Shown piece after piece: positions 26,732 through 36,096 of a stretch of DNA of 64,000 nt. Positions within the stretch are counted from its first letter, which is position 1, and each line of letters opens with the position of its first letter. The notes beneath the pieces are model-generated. The model did not search any database. It saw nothing but the letters and a program-made list of their open reading frames with translations, and was not told where the DNA came from. This stretch comes from Streptacidiphilus sp041262525 (GTDB lineage Bacteria; Actinomycetota; Actinomycetes; Streptomycetales; Streptomycetaceae), in the NCBI RefSeq assembly GCF_041262525.1, contig NZ_JBGCCK010000001.1:186001-250000 (forward strand). Direction: 5' to 3'. The position numbers and the translations under genes were made by a program.

Positions 26732-29700
26732 ATGAAGCCCGTCGACCCGCGTCTGCTGCGGTACGCCAGAGCGACCCGGATATTCCTGCTGGCCTCGGTC
26801 GCGCTGGGCGCGCTCGGCGCGGGGCTGGTCATCGCGCAGGCGATGCTCGTCGCGCAGATCGTCGTGGGCTGCTTCCAGCACGGCCAGGGGCTCGGCCGGT
26901 TGGCCGCCCCGCTGGCCGCGCTCGCGGCGGTCTCGCTCGCGCGCGGCGGCGTCGCCTGGGCGACGGAGGCGGTGGCGCACCGGGCCTCCGCGAAGGTCAA
27001 GTCCCAGCTGCGCGAACGACTGCTGGCGAGGGCGGCGGAGCTCGGCCCCGGCTGGCTCTCGGAGCAGCGCAGCGGCGAGCTGGTCACCCTGGCGACGCGT
27101 GGCGTCGACGCGCTGGACGAGTACTTCGCCCGTTACGTGCCGCAGCTGGCGCTGTCGGTGGTCGTGCCGGTCGCGGTGCTGGCGCGGATCGTCTTCGCCG
27201 ACTGGGTCTCGGCGGCGATCATCGTCGCGACGCTGCCGCTGATCCCGATCTTCATGATCCTGATCGGCCTCGCCACCCAGAGCCGGATGGACCGTCAGTG
27301 GCGCACGCTGGGACGGCTGTCGCACCACTTCCTCGACGTCGTCGCAGGGCTGCCGACGCTGAAGGTCTTCGGCCGCGCGAAGGCGCAGGCGGAGTCGATC
27401 CGGAAGATCACCGACCAGTACCGCCGCGCGACGCTGCGGACGCTGCGGGTGGCCTTCGTCTCCTCCTTCGCGCTGGAGCTGCTCTCGACGCTCTCGGTCG
27501 CGCTGGTCGCGGTGACGATCGGCATGCGGCTGGTGAACGGCGGGATCGACCTCTATACGGGACTCGTCGTCCTGGTCCTCGCGCCGGAGGCGTACCTGCC
27601 GATCCGTCAGGTCGGCACCCACTACCACGCGAGCGTGGAGGGCCTGGCGGCGGCGGAGCAGATCTTCGAGGTGCTGGAGGCCCCCGCTCCGACGTCGGCC
27701 GTCACGCCCTCGCAGGCGGTGGAGCTCCGCGATCTCAGCGTGCACTACCCGGGCCGCGAACGCCCCGCGCTGGACGGCGTCTCGCTGCGCGTCGAGGCGG
27801 GGGAGATCGTCGCGATCACCGGCCCCTCGGGCGCGGGCAAGTCGACGCTGCTGGCCGCGCTGCTGGGCTTCGTGCCCTTCGACGGGCAGGTCGCGGCGCC
27901 CTCCCACGAGCGCATCGCCTGGGTCCCGCAGCAGCCCTACCTCTTCGCCGGCACGGTGGCCGACAACGTCCGCCTCTCCCGGCGTGACGCGTCGGACGCG
28001 GAGGTCCGCGCCGCGCTGACGGCCGCCCAGGCCTGGGACTTCGTCTCCGCCCTCCCCCTCGGCACGCTCACCCCCCTCGGCGAATCCGGCGCGGGCCTCT
28101 CCGCCGGCCAACGCCAACGCCTCGCCCTCGCCCGCGCCTTCCTCGCCGACCGCGAACTCGTCCTGCTGGACGAACCGACAGCCGGCCTCGACAACGAGAA
28201 CGAAGCGGCGGTGGTCGCGGCGATCCGGGAACTCGCTGTAGGCCGCACGGTGATCCTCACGGCTCACCGCCCAGCGCTGCTCGCTCTGGCAGATCGGCGA
28301 GTCGAGCTTGCGTTCATTCCTGCAACGACGGAAGTTGCACTCTCCTCAGGGGCGCGGGGAACTGCGCGCCCAGCTCCCCAGGTGCCCGCACAATTCCCCC
28401 AACCTGACGTTGCACTGTCGCCTGAACGTCACTGGAGCTCCTGGCCCAAGCCCCGCCTCGCGCCCGCCGTTGCCCTCGGAGCCCTCGCACTCGTCAGCGC
28501 GACGGCTCTCATGGGAACCTCCGGCTGGCTCATCTCCCGCGCCTCCCAGCAGCCGCCCGTCCTCTACCTGATGATGGCCGTCACCGCCGTCCGCGCCTTC
28601 GGCATCGGCCGATCCGTGCTGCGCTACGCCGAGCGGCTGGTCAGCCACGACGCCGTCTTCCGCAGCCTCGGCGCCCTGCGGACCACCGTCTACGCCCGGC
28701 TCGAGCGCCTCGCGCCTGCCGGTCTCGGGGCAACCTTCCGCCGTGGTGACCTGCTCTCGCGCATGGTCGCCGACGTGGACGCGATGCAGGACTACTATCT
28801 CCGCTACCGCCTCCCGCTCGCCGCGACCGCCCTCGCCGCTGTCCTCACCGCAGGCGTCGTCGGCCTGCTGCTGCCCCTCGCCGGGGTCGCCCTCGCGGTC
28901 GGCCTGCTGCTCGCCGGTGTCGTCGTGCCGCTGCTCGCGCTCCAGCTCTCGTTGCGCGCCGAGCGCGCGCAGGCCGCTGCGCGTGGGCGGCTCAGCGGCG
29001 AGGTCGTCGCCCTGCTCGACGGCGCGGCCGAACTGACCGTCAGCGGCGCTCTCCCCGCGCGCCTCCGCGCGCTGCAGGCGACCGACGCCGAACTGACCGC
29101 CCTGCAGCGCCGTTCCGCCGCCGGACTGGGCCTCGGCACCGGGCTCACCACCGCGCTGACCGGCCTCACCGCCGTGGCCTGCGGCGCTGTCGGGATCGCC
29201 GCAGTCACCGCCGGCCATCTGCACGGCGTCTACCTCGCCGTCCTGCTGCTGACGCCGCTGGCCGCCTTCGAGGGCGTGACCGGCCTGACCGCGGCGGTCC
29301 AGACCCGCCACCGCAGCGAGCGTTCGGCCGCGCGCCTCGCCGAACTGGTCGAGGCACCGGAGCCCGTGCGCGAGCCCGAGCACCCCGCCGGCGCGCCCGT
29401 CGACCCGCTGCCGCTGCGCGTCCGCGGTCTGACGGCGCAGTGGCCCGGCCGCACCGCGCCCGCACTCGCGGGCGTGGACCTGGAGCTCAGCGCCGGTCGC
29501 CGCGTCGCGGTCGTCGGCCCGAGCGGTTCCGGCAAGACGACGCTGGCCAACGTGCTGCTCCGGTTCCTCGACCCGGTTTCGGGCAGCGTCACCCTCGGCG
29601 GGACGGACACCACGACGCTCGCCGGCGAGGACGTCCGCCGCGCGGTCGGGCTGTGCGCGCAGGACGCGCACGTCTTCGACAGCTCGCTCCGCGAGAACCT

Positions 29701-30154
29701 GCGCCTGGCCCGCCCGGAGGCGACCGACGCCGAACTCCGCGACGCGCTCGCCGCCGCCCGCCTGGCCGACTTCGTCGACGACCTGCCCGACGGCCTCGAC
29801 ACCATGGTCGGCGAGCACGGCGCCCGCCTCTCCGGGGGCCAGCGTCAGCGCCTCGCGCTGGCCCGCGCGCTGCTGGCGGACTTCCCGGTCCTGGTCCTCG
29901 ACGAGCCCGCCGAGCACCTGGACCTGCCGACGGCGGACGCGCTGACCGCCGATCTGCTGGCCGCCACCGAGGGCCGGGCGACGCTGCTGATCACCCATCG
30001 GCTGACCGGGCTGGAGAGCGTGGACGAGATCGTCGTCCTCGACGCCGGTCGCGTCGTCCAGCGTGGCACCTGGGCCGAGCTCATCGCGACGGACGGCCCG
30101 CTGCGCGCCCTGTGGCGGCACGAACGGGACGGCGAGTTGCTCGTCGAGGTCTGA
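26732..30154 (+). CDS. cydCD: Fused CydD-CydC ABC exporter for cytochrome bd assembly
   Basis: The 1140-residue protein joins two half-transporters. The CydD half has six helices, Walker A GPSGAGKST near residue 365 and signature LSAGQRQRLALARAF near 454; the CydC half has six more helices, Walker A GPSGSGKTT near 927 and LSGGQRQRLALARAL near 1033. In E. coli the heterodimer is needed for cytochrome bd assembly and exports thiols or haem-linked substrates. Fusion is usual in Streptomyces. The linker near residue 535 contains a partial copy of a dispersed repeat (28334-28368), translated as SSGARGTARPAP. GAAGGAGC precedes the ATG. Confidence 0.95.
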   Translation: MKPVDPRLLRYARATRIFLLASVALGALGAGLVIAQAMLVAQIVVGCFQHGQGLGRLAAPLAALAAVSLARGGVAWATEAVAHRASAKVKSQLRERLLARAAELGPGWLSEQRSGELVTLATRGVDALDEYFARYVPQLALSVVVPVAVLARIVFADWVSAAIIVATLPLIPIFMILIGLATQSRMDRQWRTLGRLSHHFLDVVAGLPTLKVFGRAKAQAESIRKITDQYRRATLRTLRVAFVSSFALELLSTLSVALVAVTIGMRLVNGGIDLYTGLVVLVLAPEAYLPIRQVGTHYHASVEGLAAAEQIFEVLEAPAPTSAVTPSQAVELRDLSVHYPGRERPALDGVSLRVEAGEIVAITGPSGAGKSTLLAALLGFVPFDGQVAAPSHERIAWVPQQPYLFAGTVADNVRLSRRDASDAEVRAALTAAQAWDFVSALPLGTLTPLGESGAGLSAGQRQRLALARAFLADRELVLLDEPTAGLDNENEAAVVAAIRELAVGRTVILTAHRPALLALADRRVELAFIPATTEVALSSGARGTARPAPQVPAQFPQPDVALSPERHWSSWPKPRLAPAVALGALALVSATALMGTSGWLISRASQQPPVLYLMMAVTAVRAFGIGRSVLRYAERLVSHDAVFRSLGALRTTVYARLERLAPAGLGATFRRGDLLSRMVADVDAMQDYYLRYRLPLAATALAAVLTAGVVGLLLPLAGVALAVGLLLAGVVVPLLALQLSLRAERAQAAARGRLSGEVVALLDGAAELTVSGALPARLRALQATDAELTALQRRSAAGLGLGTGLTTALTGLTAVACGAVGIAAVTAGHLHGVYLAVLLLTPLAAFEGVTGLTAAVQTRHRSERSAARLAELVEAPEPVREPEHPAGAPVDPLPLRVRGLTAQWPGRTAPALAGVDLELSAGRRVAVVGPSGSGKTTLANVLLRFLDPVSGSVTLGGTDTTTLAGEDVRRAVGLCAQDAHVFDSSLRENLRLARPEATDAELRDALAAARLADFVDDLPDGLDTMVGEHGARLSGGQRQRLALARALLADFPVLVLDEPAEHLDLPTADALTADLLAATEGRATLLITHRLTGLESVDEIVVLDAGRVVQRGTWAELIATDGPLRALWRHERDGELLVEV
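28334..28368. repeat. Partial inverted-repeat copy inside cydCD
   Basis: GTTGCAC, then CTCAGGGGCGCGGGGAACTG and CGCG match the left arm of the dispersed repeat (compare 21490 and 49958). The reading frame stays open and the insertion falls in the linker between the CydD and CydC halves. No matching right arm was found. Confidence 0.75.
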
Positions 30155-30205
30155 CCCGAGCGCGTCCGCTGTCGCGGCAAATCCTGACAAACTACGCTCT
30201 CGGTC

Positions 30206-32002
30206 ATGGAACAGAGCGACGCGCACTTCATCCCCGACCTCGGCTCGCTCGAAGTCGACGCGCTGGTCTCCGAGGTCTCGGAGCGTCTGCATGCCGTCGC
30301 GGCCGTCAACGACCGGATGCGGGAGCTGCTGGAGGCCGTCGTCGCGGTCAGCTCCGGACTCGACCTGCACGCGACGCTGCAGCGCATCGCCAACGCCGCG
30401 GCCGACCTGGTCGACGCCGAGTACGCGGCCGTCGGCGTGCTGGCCCCGCACACACACGGGCTCTCCGACTTCATCCAGGTCGGTATCACCGCCGCGCAGG
30501 AGCTGGAGATCGGCGGGCCACCCGCCGGGCTGGGCCTGCTCGGCTTCGTCACCGACCACCCCGAGCCGCTGCGCCTGGAGGATCTGACCCAGCACCCCAG
30601 CGCCGTCGGCTTCCCGCACGGTCACCCGCCGATGCACACCTTCCTGAGCGTCCCGATCCGGGTGCGCAAGGACTTCTTCGGCACGCTCTACCTCGCCGAG
30701 AAACACCACGGCCGACACTTCTCAGCCGCCGACCAGCAGGTCGTGGAGGCGCTCGCGGCGGCGGCCGGGGTCGCCATCGAGAACGCCCGCCTCTACGAGG
30801 AGGGCCTGCGCCGGGAGCGGTGGATCGCGGCGTCCAAGGAGGTCACGACGGTGATGCTCACCGCCGACGACGCCCAGGCCGCGCTCACCACGACCGCGGA
30901 GCTCCTGCGCGACCTCGCGGGCGCGGCCCTTGGCATGATCCTGCTGCCGACCGGGGACGGCGGGCTGCGCGTCTCGCACGCCTCGGGCGAGGGCGCGGAC
31001 TTCGTCACCGGCGAGCTGGTCCCGCCCAGCGAGCGGACGGCGCAGCTGTTGGCGGGCAACAGCGTCATCGTCGACGACATGCGCAACGACTCCGACATGC
31101 GCTCCAGCATTCGGCAGGCCTTCGGCCCGAGCATGGCGTTGCCGCTGCAGAGCGCGGGCCGGGTGCTCGGCGCGGTCAGCGTCTGGCGCCGCCGGGACCT
31201 GCCGCCGTTCACGGACGACGAGCGGATCCTCGCCGAGGGCTTCGCGGTCCAGGCCGCGCTCGCGCTGCGGCTGGCCGAGGGCCAGCAGGACCAGCAGCGG
31301 CTCGCCGTCTACCAGGACCGCGACCGGATCGCGCGGGACCTGCACGACCTGGTCATCCAGCGGCTCTTCGCCACCGGGATGATGCTGGAGAGCGCGGCTC
31401 GGCTGGCCAAGGTCCCTGAGGTGCAGAGCCGGCTCGGCAAGGCGGTGGACGAACTCGACGCCACGATCCAGGAGGTGCGCACGACCATCTACGCCCTCCA
31501 GCACGACGACACCCCCGAGGGCGGCGAGGACCTGCGCAGCAGGGTGCTGCGCGAGGGTGCGCAGGCGGCGGGGCCGCTGGGCTTCAAGCCCTCGATCTCC
31601 TTCGTCGGACCGGTCGACACCATGATCGGCGAGGCGACGGGCCGTCAGTTGGTGGCAGCGCTCCGCGAGATGCTGTCGAACGCGGCGCGTCACGCGCGTG
31701 CGTCGAAGGTGGACGTCTGCGTCGACAGCACCGTCCACATCGACTCCGAGGGCCATCTCACGGACGGTCCCCGGGCCCAGGAGGGTGACACCCCCGAACA
31801 GCTCGCCGACGCGCTCAGGGCGGCGGGCCGCCCAGCGGTACTCCTTGCGGTCACGGACGACGGCGTGGGCATCCCGCAGGGTGGACGCCGCAGCGGGCTT
31901 CGCAACCTCGCGGAGCGGGCAGCGGCCCTGGGCGGCGACGCGTGGTTCGAGGGCGGGCCGAACGGCAAGGGCACGAAGGTGTTCTGGACGGCCTTGCTGT
32001 AG
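30206..32002 (+). CDS. DevS/DosT-like GAF-GAF sensor histidine kinase
   Basis: A 598-residue cytoplasmic kinase: two GAF domains (about 60-200 and 220-365), HisKA_3 with His380 in RIARDLHDLVIQRLF, and HATPase (MLSNAARHARA, DDGVGIP, GLRNLAERA). The first GAF has GFPHGHPPMHTFLSVP, matching the segment that holds the proximal haem histidine in mycobacterial DevS/DosT, with His140 the likely ligand. Such kinases sense oxygen, NO or CO. No response regulator adjoins, but the gene follows cydABCD. TACGCT seven bases before the ATG suggests a leaderless start. Confidence 0.88.
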   Translation: MEQSDAHFIPDLGSLEVDALVSEVSERLHAVAAVNDRMRELLEAVVAVSSGLDLHATLQRIANAAADLVDAEYAAVGVLAPHTHGLSDFIQVGITAAQELEIGGPPAGLGLLGFVTDHPEPLRLEDLTQHPSAVGFPHGHPPMHTFLSVPIRVRKDFFGTLYLAEKHHGRHFSAADQQVVEALAAAAGVAIENARLYEEGLRRERWIAASKEVTTVMLTADDAQAALTTTAELLRDLAGAALGMILLPTGDGGLRVSHASGEGADFVTGELVPPSERTAQLLAGNSVIVDDMRNDSDMRSSIRQAFGPSMALPLQSAGRVLGAVSVWRRRDLPPFTDDERILAEGFAVQAALALRLAEGQQDQQRLAVYQDRDRIARDLHDLVIQRLFATGMMLESAARLAKVPEVQSRLGKAVDELDATIQEVRTTIYALQHDDTPEGGEDLRSRVLREGAQAAGPLGFKPSISFVGPVDTMIGEATGRQLVAALREMLSNAARHARASKVDVCVDSTVHIDSEGHLTDGPRAQEGDTPEQLADALRAAGRPAVLLAVTDDGVGIPQGGRRSGLRNLAERAAALGGDAWFEGGPNGKGTKVFWTALL

Positions 32003-32028
32003 TTGCACTGTCCAGGGCAGGCACTTCC
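32003..32028. other. attL: left chromosome/AICE junction
   Basis: The chromosomal side is GTTGCACTGTCCAGGG, directly after the kinase stop; this is the outer arm of the dispersed inverted repeat, here broken off. The element side continues with GGCACTTCC (32020-32028), the exact inverse of GGAAGTGCC at the other end (45653-45661). The shared core is CCAGGG (32012-32017). Confidence 0.8.
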
Positions 32029-32130
32029 TCTATGCACAATTATAGCGGGCAGGACTGGTCCTGAGCAGGGGCTTCGTCAATAAATGGCGTGATCATGCTC
32101 AGTGCCGGTACTGCCCGCACCACGGGGCAA

Positions 32131-32306
32131 GCGGGCAAGGTTTTGGGCGGTGTCCTTGACGGGTCTGGGGCCGGGCATGTCCGGGAGGCCGTAAGCTCGC
32201 GCGCAACTCGGGCGGGCTTCTGGCCTGACCGCAATGTGTCCGAGTGGCCTCCCGGATGTGCCCGGCGCGGGACCCGACGCGGCAAGGTGCGTAAAACCTT
32301 GCCCGC
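32131..32306. repeat. 176-bp imperfect palindrome at the left end of the AICE
   Basis: Outer arms GCGGGCAAGGTTTT and AAAACCTTGCCCGC pair exactly; inner arms GCCGGGCATGTCCGGGAGGC and GCCTCCCGGATGTGCCCGGC pair with few mismatches. No open frame of note lies inside. It could be a miniature mobile element, a structured RNA or a replication or transfer site. With attL and the end of the membrane-protein gene it fills the 32003-32417 gap. Confidence 0.8.
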
Positions 32307-32417
32307 CACCGAGCATCGTCCCTCGGTACTGAACTTGAAAGCGTGATGTCGGTCGGCTCTCCAGGGTGGGGCCGGTGCTGGCGATGTAGGTGTCCACCGT
32401 GTTCTGTACGTACTGGA

Positions 32418-33359
32418 TCAGCTGGCGGCGGGCCCTGGCGCAGGCTTGCGGATGTCCCTGCGGTGGTACCGCTTCGCCCTGGCGGTGCTGAGCAATCCGT
32501 TCAGCACCATTATCGGGATCATGGTCAGGCCCCAGGCGAGCATCAGGCCCTGGTACCAGATCCCCCGGCCTGCCAGGTGGATGTAGAAGGTTCCGGCGAC
32601 TGCGCAGACGCAGGGAGCCAGCACGAGAAGCGGCAGCGCCGCCATTATGCGGAAGGCGTCGTCGAAGGCGGCCTGCTGCGGCAGCAGACCGCCCCTGCCC
32701 GCTAGTCGTTCGGTGTTCAGCATCCACAGCTGTAGGCGCTCCGCCGACCACGCGACCAAGCAGCTCAGCAGCGCCAGGGCAACGAAGCCAAGCGCCAGGC
32801 TTGTCCGGCCCTGCGCGGCGCAGGCCGCAGCGGCCACCAGGGCGGGGAACACGGTCAGTACCCGGGCGGCCCAGATCAACGAGATTGGCACGGCGTGCCG
32901 CAGCCGTACCGCCACCGCCGGTTGGGTCCAAAGCCCCTCCGCCGTGGCTGCTTTCCGGCGGGCACGGGCCAGATCCCAGATGGTCTCCAGGGTGGTGACC
33001 AAGATCCCGACGACCAGGCCCATGGCGATGCTTGCAGAGCCCGGGAAGGGAACCGCCCGGGTATCGAAGCGGCCAAGCGGTTCGTCCAAGGTGGCCACGA
33101 AGGTGCCGACCAGATAGCCCAGGAACGGCCCTGCGACGAGAGCCGACAGGGTCAGTCCGAGCACCACGCGCCGCCGCAGCCGGGAGGCGACTTGGGCCAC
33201 CAGCTCTTGCGGCAGGTATAGATCCACCTGCCTGGCGAAATGGTCGGCGCGCTTCAAATCGGCCTCAGCGCTTCGGCGTCGGTGGGCTGCCCACGCGCTG
33301 ATTCCCAAACCGACCGAGCCAAGCGTGCCCGCGCCCACCCCCGCCACTACCGCCGACAT
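32418..33359 (-). CDS. Multi-pass membrane protein, unknown function (AICE cargo)
   Basis: A 313-residue protein with an N-terminal anchor (AVVAGVGAGTLGSVGLGISA), a basic/acidic stretch (HRRRSAEADLKRADHF), and about six further helices in pairs, separated by soluble segments such as RARRKAATAEGLWTQPA. No family is recognised. The ATG at 33359 has only a weak ribosome site (CAGGTC). It is monocistronic, and the 33360-33719 gap on its upstream side shows no other gene. Confidence 0.65.
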   Translation of the reverse strand: MSAVVAGVGAGTLGSVGLGISAWAAHRRRSAEADLKRADHFARQVDLYLPQELVAQVASRLRRRVVLGLTLSALVAGPFLGYLVGTFVATLDEPLGRFDTRAVPFPGSASIAMGLVVGILVTTLETIWDLARARRKAATAEGLWTQPAVAVRLRHAVPISLIWAARVLTVFPALVAAAACAAQGRTSLALGFVALALLSCLVAWSAERLQLWMLNTERLAGRGGLLPQQAAFDDAFRIMAALPLLVLAPCVCAVAGTFYIHLAGRGIWYQGLMLAWGLTMIPIMVLNGLLSTARAKRYHRRDIRKPAPGPAAS

Positions 33360-33719
33360 ATGCTGACCTGCCCGTTTCTGCCGCTGCGCACTCCGCGCGA
33401 TCTGAGGCGAGTGTTCTAGCACACCCTTGCTGCACCGCCAACAACCGGGCCTCTACGACAAGGCGGGCGCTGTCTGTCGCCTCTTGCGAGGGGATGTTCC
33501 GGTATGTCTGACGACAGGCGCTCACAGACCGGGGTCGGCTCACCGCTCTACCTTGAGCCGAGCTCGGTGATGACTACCCGCTCTACTGCACTCAACGCGA
33601 ACGTGAAGATCTCTAGCGTCGGACTCTTCGCCAACTCGACCGGGCTACTGTGAGATCAAGCGAGTGGCCTGGTCTTGCACGAGTGGCGTGCGTGGCTGGG
33701 ACGTCGGGAGGGAGCTGGC

Positions 33720-34010
33720 ATGATCATCGCCTTTTCTGTCACGCCTATCGGCATCGGTGAGGATGTTGCAGACGCCGTAACGGACGCGATCCGTGTTGTT
33801 CGCGAGAGCGGATTGCCCAACGAGACCGATGCCATGTTCACGCGCCTTGAGGGCGAGTGGGATGAGGTCATGGCGGTGGTGAAGGGCGCGGTAGATGCCG
33901 TGAGGGCTCACACGGGCCGGGTCAGCATGGTCCTCAAGGCGGATATTCGTGAGGGTGTAACTGATGCGATGACGGCCAAGGTAAAAGAGGTTGAGCGTCG
34001 ATTGGCCTAG
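33720..34010 (+). CDS. Thiamine-binding protein, MTH1187/YkoF-like
   Basis: The 96-residue product has the fold signature of this small ferredoxin-like family (MIIAFSVTPIGIGEDVADAV, GLPNETDAMFTRLEGEWDEV, GRVSMVLKADIREG). Family members bind thiamine or its pyrimidine moiety. GGGAGGGAG precedes the ATG. It converges with the XRE regulator gene and overlaps it by four bases. Its presence as AICE cargo is unusual; the physiological role is not known. Confidence 0.82.
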   Translation: MIIAFSVTPIGIGEDVADAVTDAIRVVRESGLPNETDAMFTRLEGEWDEVMAVVKGAVDAVRAHTGRVSMVLKADIREGVTDAMTAKVKEVERRLA

Positions 34011-35344
34011 TTCTGACCTCGGAGGTCTTCGCGGATTGTGGCGATGAGGTCTGAGAGTTCGCAAACTTGGACTTGAGTCGATGCGGGTTCAGGGATTGCG
34101 GTGAGAACCCGCGCCCCTCTGTTGAGGAAGATTTCTGTTCGGTGGCGTGCTGGCATTTCGGAGAGCGTCCGGTTTGCCAGCATGCATCCGTCGGCTGTTT
34201 CCCCGTCTCGAACCAGTTGCCTCGCGCGATCCAGGTAAATGATTGCCCGGTCTCCGACAACGTCATTCGGATACTGAGCTAGGGCCTGCTCCTGGACTTG
34301 CCAAGCCTTGGCTGTCTCTCCCAGCTCCGCGTAAGTGCGGCCCTGATAGAAGAGCGCGCGCCGTTGAGTGAATCCGAAGACTGAATCAACCTGGTGGGAG
34401 TCGTCGAGTGCTTCCAGGGCACTCATCGCAAGAGCCAAGCGCTCACGACTTCCGGTGGCATCGTCCAGTTGCGCCAGAGCCAACGCCTCAACATTGAGGG
34501 CCAGCGTGCTTGCCGCAGTCGGTGTGACTTGCCCGTCTCGGCCGAGCTCGCTCGCGGCGCGGGCAAGTATTGCCGCTTCGCCGGCGTCTCCGTAGTAGAG
34601 CGGAATCAGCGTTCCAAGGGCAACGACTTGTGCTTGTGTCGCCCGATCATCGGTAGCGTCTGCCGCAGTCTTCGCGGTGGCGTGCCAAGCCCACGCCTGG
34701 CGAATGTCACCGATCACCATCATTTCGTCGGCAGTGAGAGCAGCGATTTGCGCCGCTGCCCGATATAGGCGGGCCAGTAATCTCGGCTGCTTCGAGATCG
34801 CGGCAAGTTCCCGAATATCGTCAAAGTCGCGCAGTAGATTTCGCAGCATGTCCATGGGCAGCATGAACAGGCTCATGCGGGCATTGCGCGCGACGCGGTC
34901 TTCGAGTGCATCGATTTGCGATGTGCTGACAGCCTCAGAGAACAGGGCCCGGTCCATCGATCGGCGAAGATCCTCGGCGGTCTCCAACAGGTCATCCTCG
35001 TGAACCCGGGACGCCGTGCGCGCTTGGAGGCTCGGAGATTCCCACGGCCGTGGCGGAAGGTCCAATAAGCCGCCCGGAATTCCGAAGGCGTCTGCGATTC
35101 GGCTCATGAGTTCGATGCTACGGATATGGCGACTGCCGCTGATGACATCACCGACGCGCCCGGTGGTGAACTTGCCGATGGCCGCAGCGATCTCCGCATA
35201 GCTGATTCCGGCTCTTCGGTTGACCAGGCGAAAGATCTCGCCGAAATCACGCCCGGTGCATGCCTGCTGCATCGCCGCGCTGGCCAAAAGATCATCAGAG
35301 ATCGTGAGCGGGAAGGAACGGCGTAACTCGCGCCGGTCGATCAT
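34007..35344 (-). CDS. XRE-type regulator with TPR-like C-terminal region
   Basis: A 445-residue regulator. Residues ~35-95 hold the helix-turn-helix (ISYAEIAAAIGKFTTGRVGD, VISGSRHIRSIELMSRIADA), and ~110-430 form TPR-like helical repeats with conserved Ala/Leu/Trp spacing (IRQAWAWHATAKTAADAT, AKAWQVQEQALAQYPND). Such proteins often respond to small peptides or sit in AICEs and accessory islands. AGGGGGC precedes the ATG at 35344. It is divergent from the ATPase gene across twin palindromes (35399-35431), which it probably binds. Confidence 0.85.
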   Translation of the reverse strand: MIDRRELRRSFPLTISDDLLASAAMQQACTGRDFGEIFRLVNRRAGISYAEIAAAIGKFTTGRVGDVISGSRHIRSIELMSRIADAFGIPGGLLDLPPRPWESPSLQARTASRVHEDDLLETAEDLRRSMDRALFSEAVSTSQIDALEDRVARNARMSLFMLPMDMLRNLLRDFDDIRELAAISKQPRLLARLYRAAAQIAALTADEMMVIGDIRQAWAWHATAKTAADATDDRATQAQVVALGTLIPLYYGDAGEAAILARAASELGRDGQVTPTAASTLALNVEALALAQLDDATGSRERLALAMSALEALDDSHQVDSVFGFTQRRALFYQGRTYAELGETAKAWQVQEQALAQYPNDVVGDRAIIYLDRARQLVRDGETADGCMLANRTLSEMPARHRTEIFLNRGARVLTAIPEPASTQVQVCELSDLIATIREDLRGQN

Positions 35345-35398
35345 GCGAGCCCCCTGCGCTGCTGTGACGTGCTCTCAGATTAGATCCAGCCACTGACA

Positions 35399-35431
35399 CG
35401 GGGTACCCCGTTTCCGCGTATGGGGTACCCC
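35399..35431. promoter_or_regulatory. Twin GGGGTACCCC palindromes, likely XRE operator
   Basis: CGGGGTACCCCG (35399-35410) and GGGGTACCCC (35422-35431) have centres 22 bases apart, about two helical turns. They sit between the divergent XRE and ATPase genes, so a dimer pair could bind the same face and control both. Confidence 0.6.
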
Positions 35432-35535
35432 GAACTGACTTCCGAGGAACGCCGATCGGGGCGCACGCTCGTTGTGAGCCGCCATCGACCATGGCGGGCA
35501 ATGATCGCCGACGGGCGGATAGATCGGAGGGCGAT

Positions 35536-36096
35536 ATGGCCACTGGGCTTCTCCCAGAAGAGCACACGGCGGAATTCCGCCCGGCGCACAGGCGCGAACC
35601 GCTCGCGGAGGACGACTGGACGGCCGTGCTTCAGCAGCGGCACCGGTACCGGTGCTGGGTGTGGCGTCGTCCTGGCCTGGACGTGGCCGGGATTGCTCGT
35701 GGGGTGTCAGTAGAGGCAATGGCTGACTGGCGGCTCGGGCCGATGGCTGACGACGTGGCCCTGTGCGTGGGTGAGCTGATGGGCAACGCGTTGACGCACG
35801 GCCAGTCGGCAGGCGGGCCGGTGCCGGTGTCGCTGGGCCTGCGGTACTTCCCCACCTGCTGCCTGTTCGTGGAGGTGGGCGATACCAGCACGGCCGCGCC
35901 TCTGCTGACGTTCCCGGATCCGGACAGTGATCCGGCGGAGGCGCTGCTGATCGACGGCCGGGGTCTGATGATCGTGCACCGCATGGCCGATTACCTGTGG
36001 TGGCGTCAGCTGCCGGGAATGGGCAAGACGGTGTACGCCCGACTGGACACGCCGCGCTACTTCGAGCCACTGGCGGGCGGTGACGAGGATGTCTGA
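35536..36096 (+). CDS. RsbW-like ATP-binding protein (anti-sigma-factor kinase fold)
   Basis: A 186-residue protein of the HATPase_c_2 group. The N box LCVGELMGNALTHG and G1 box VEVGDTSTAAP are followed by DGRGLMIVHRMADYLWW. Such stand-alone ATPases are very numerous in Streptomyces and may bind sigma or anti-sigma factors; many have no known partner. GGAGGGC precedes ATG 35536. It heads a small operon with the next two genes. Confidence 0.82.
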   Translation: MATGLLPEEHTAEFRPAHRREPLAEDDWTAVLQQRHRYRCWVWRRPGLDVAGIARGVSVEAMADWRLGPMADDVALCVGELMGNALTHGQSAGGPVPVSLGLRYFPTCCLFVEVGDTSTAAPLLTFPDPDSDPAEALLIDGRGLMIVHRMADYLWWRQLPGMGKTVYARLDTPRYFEPLAGGDEDV

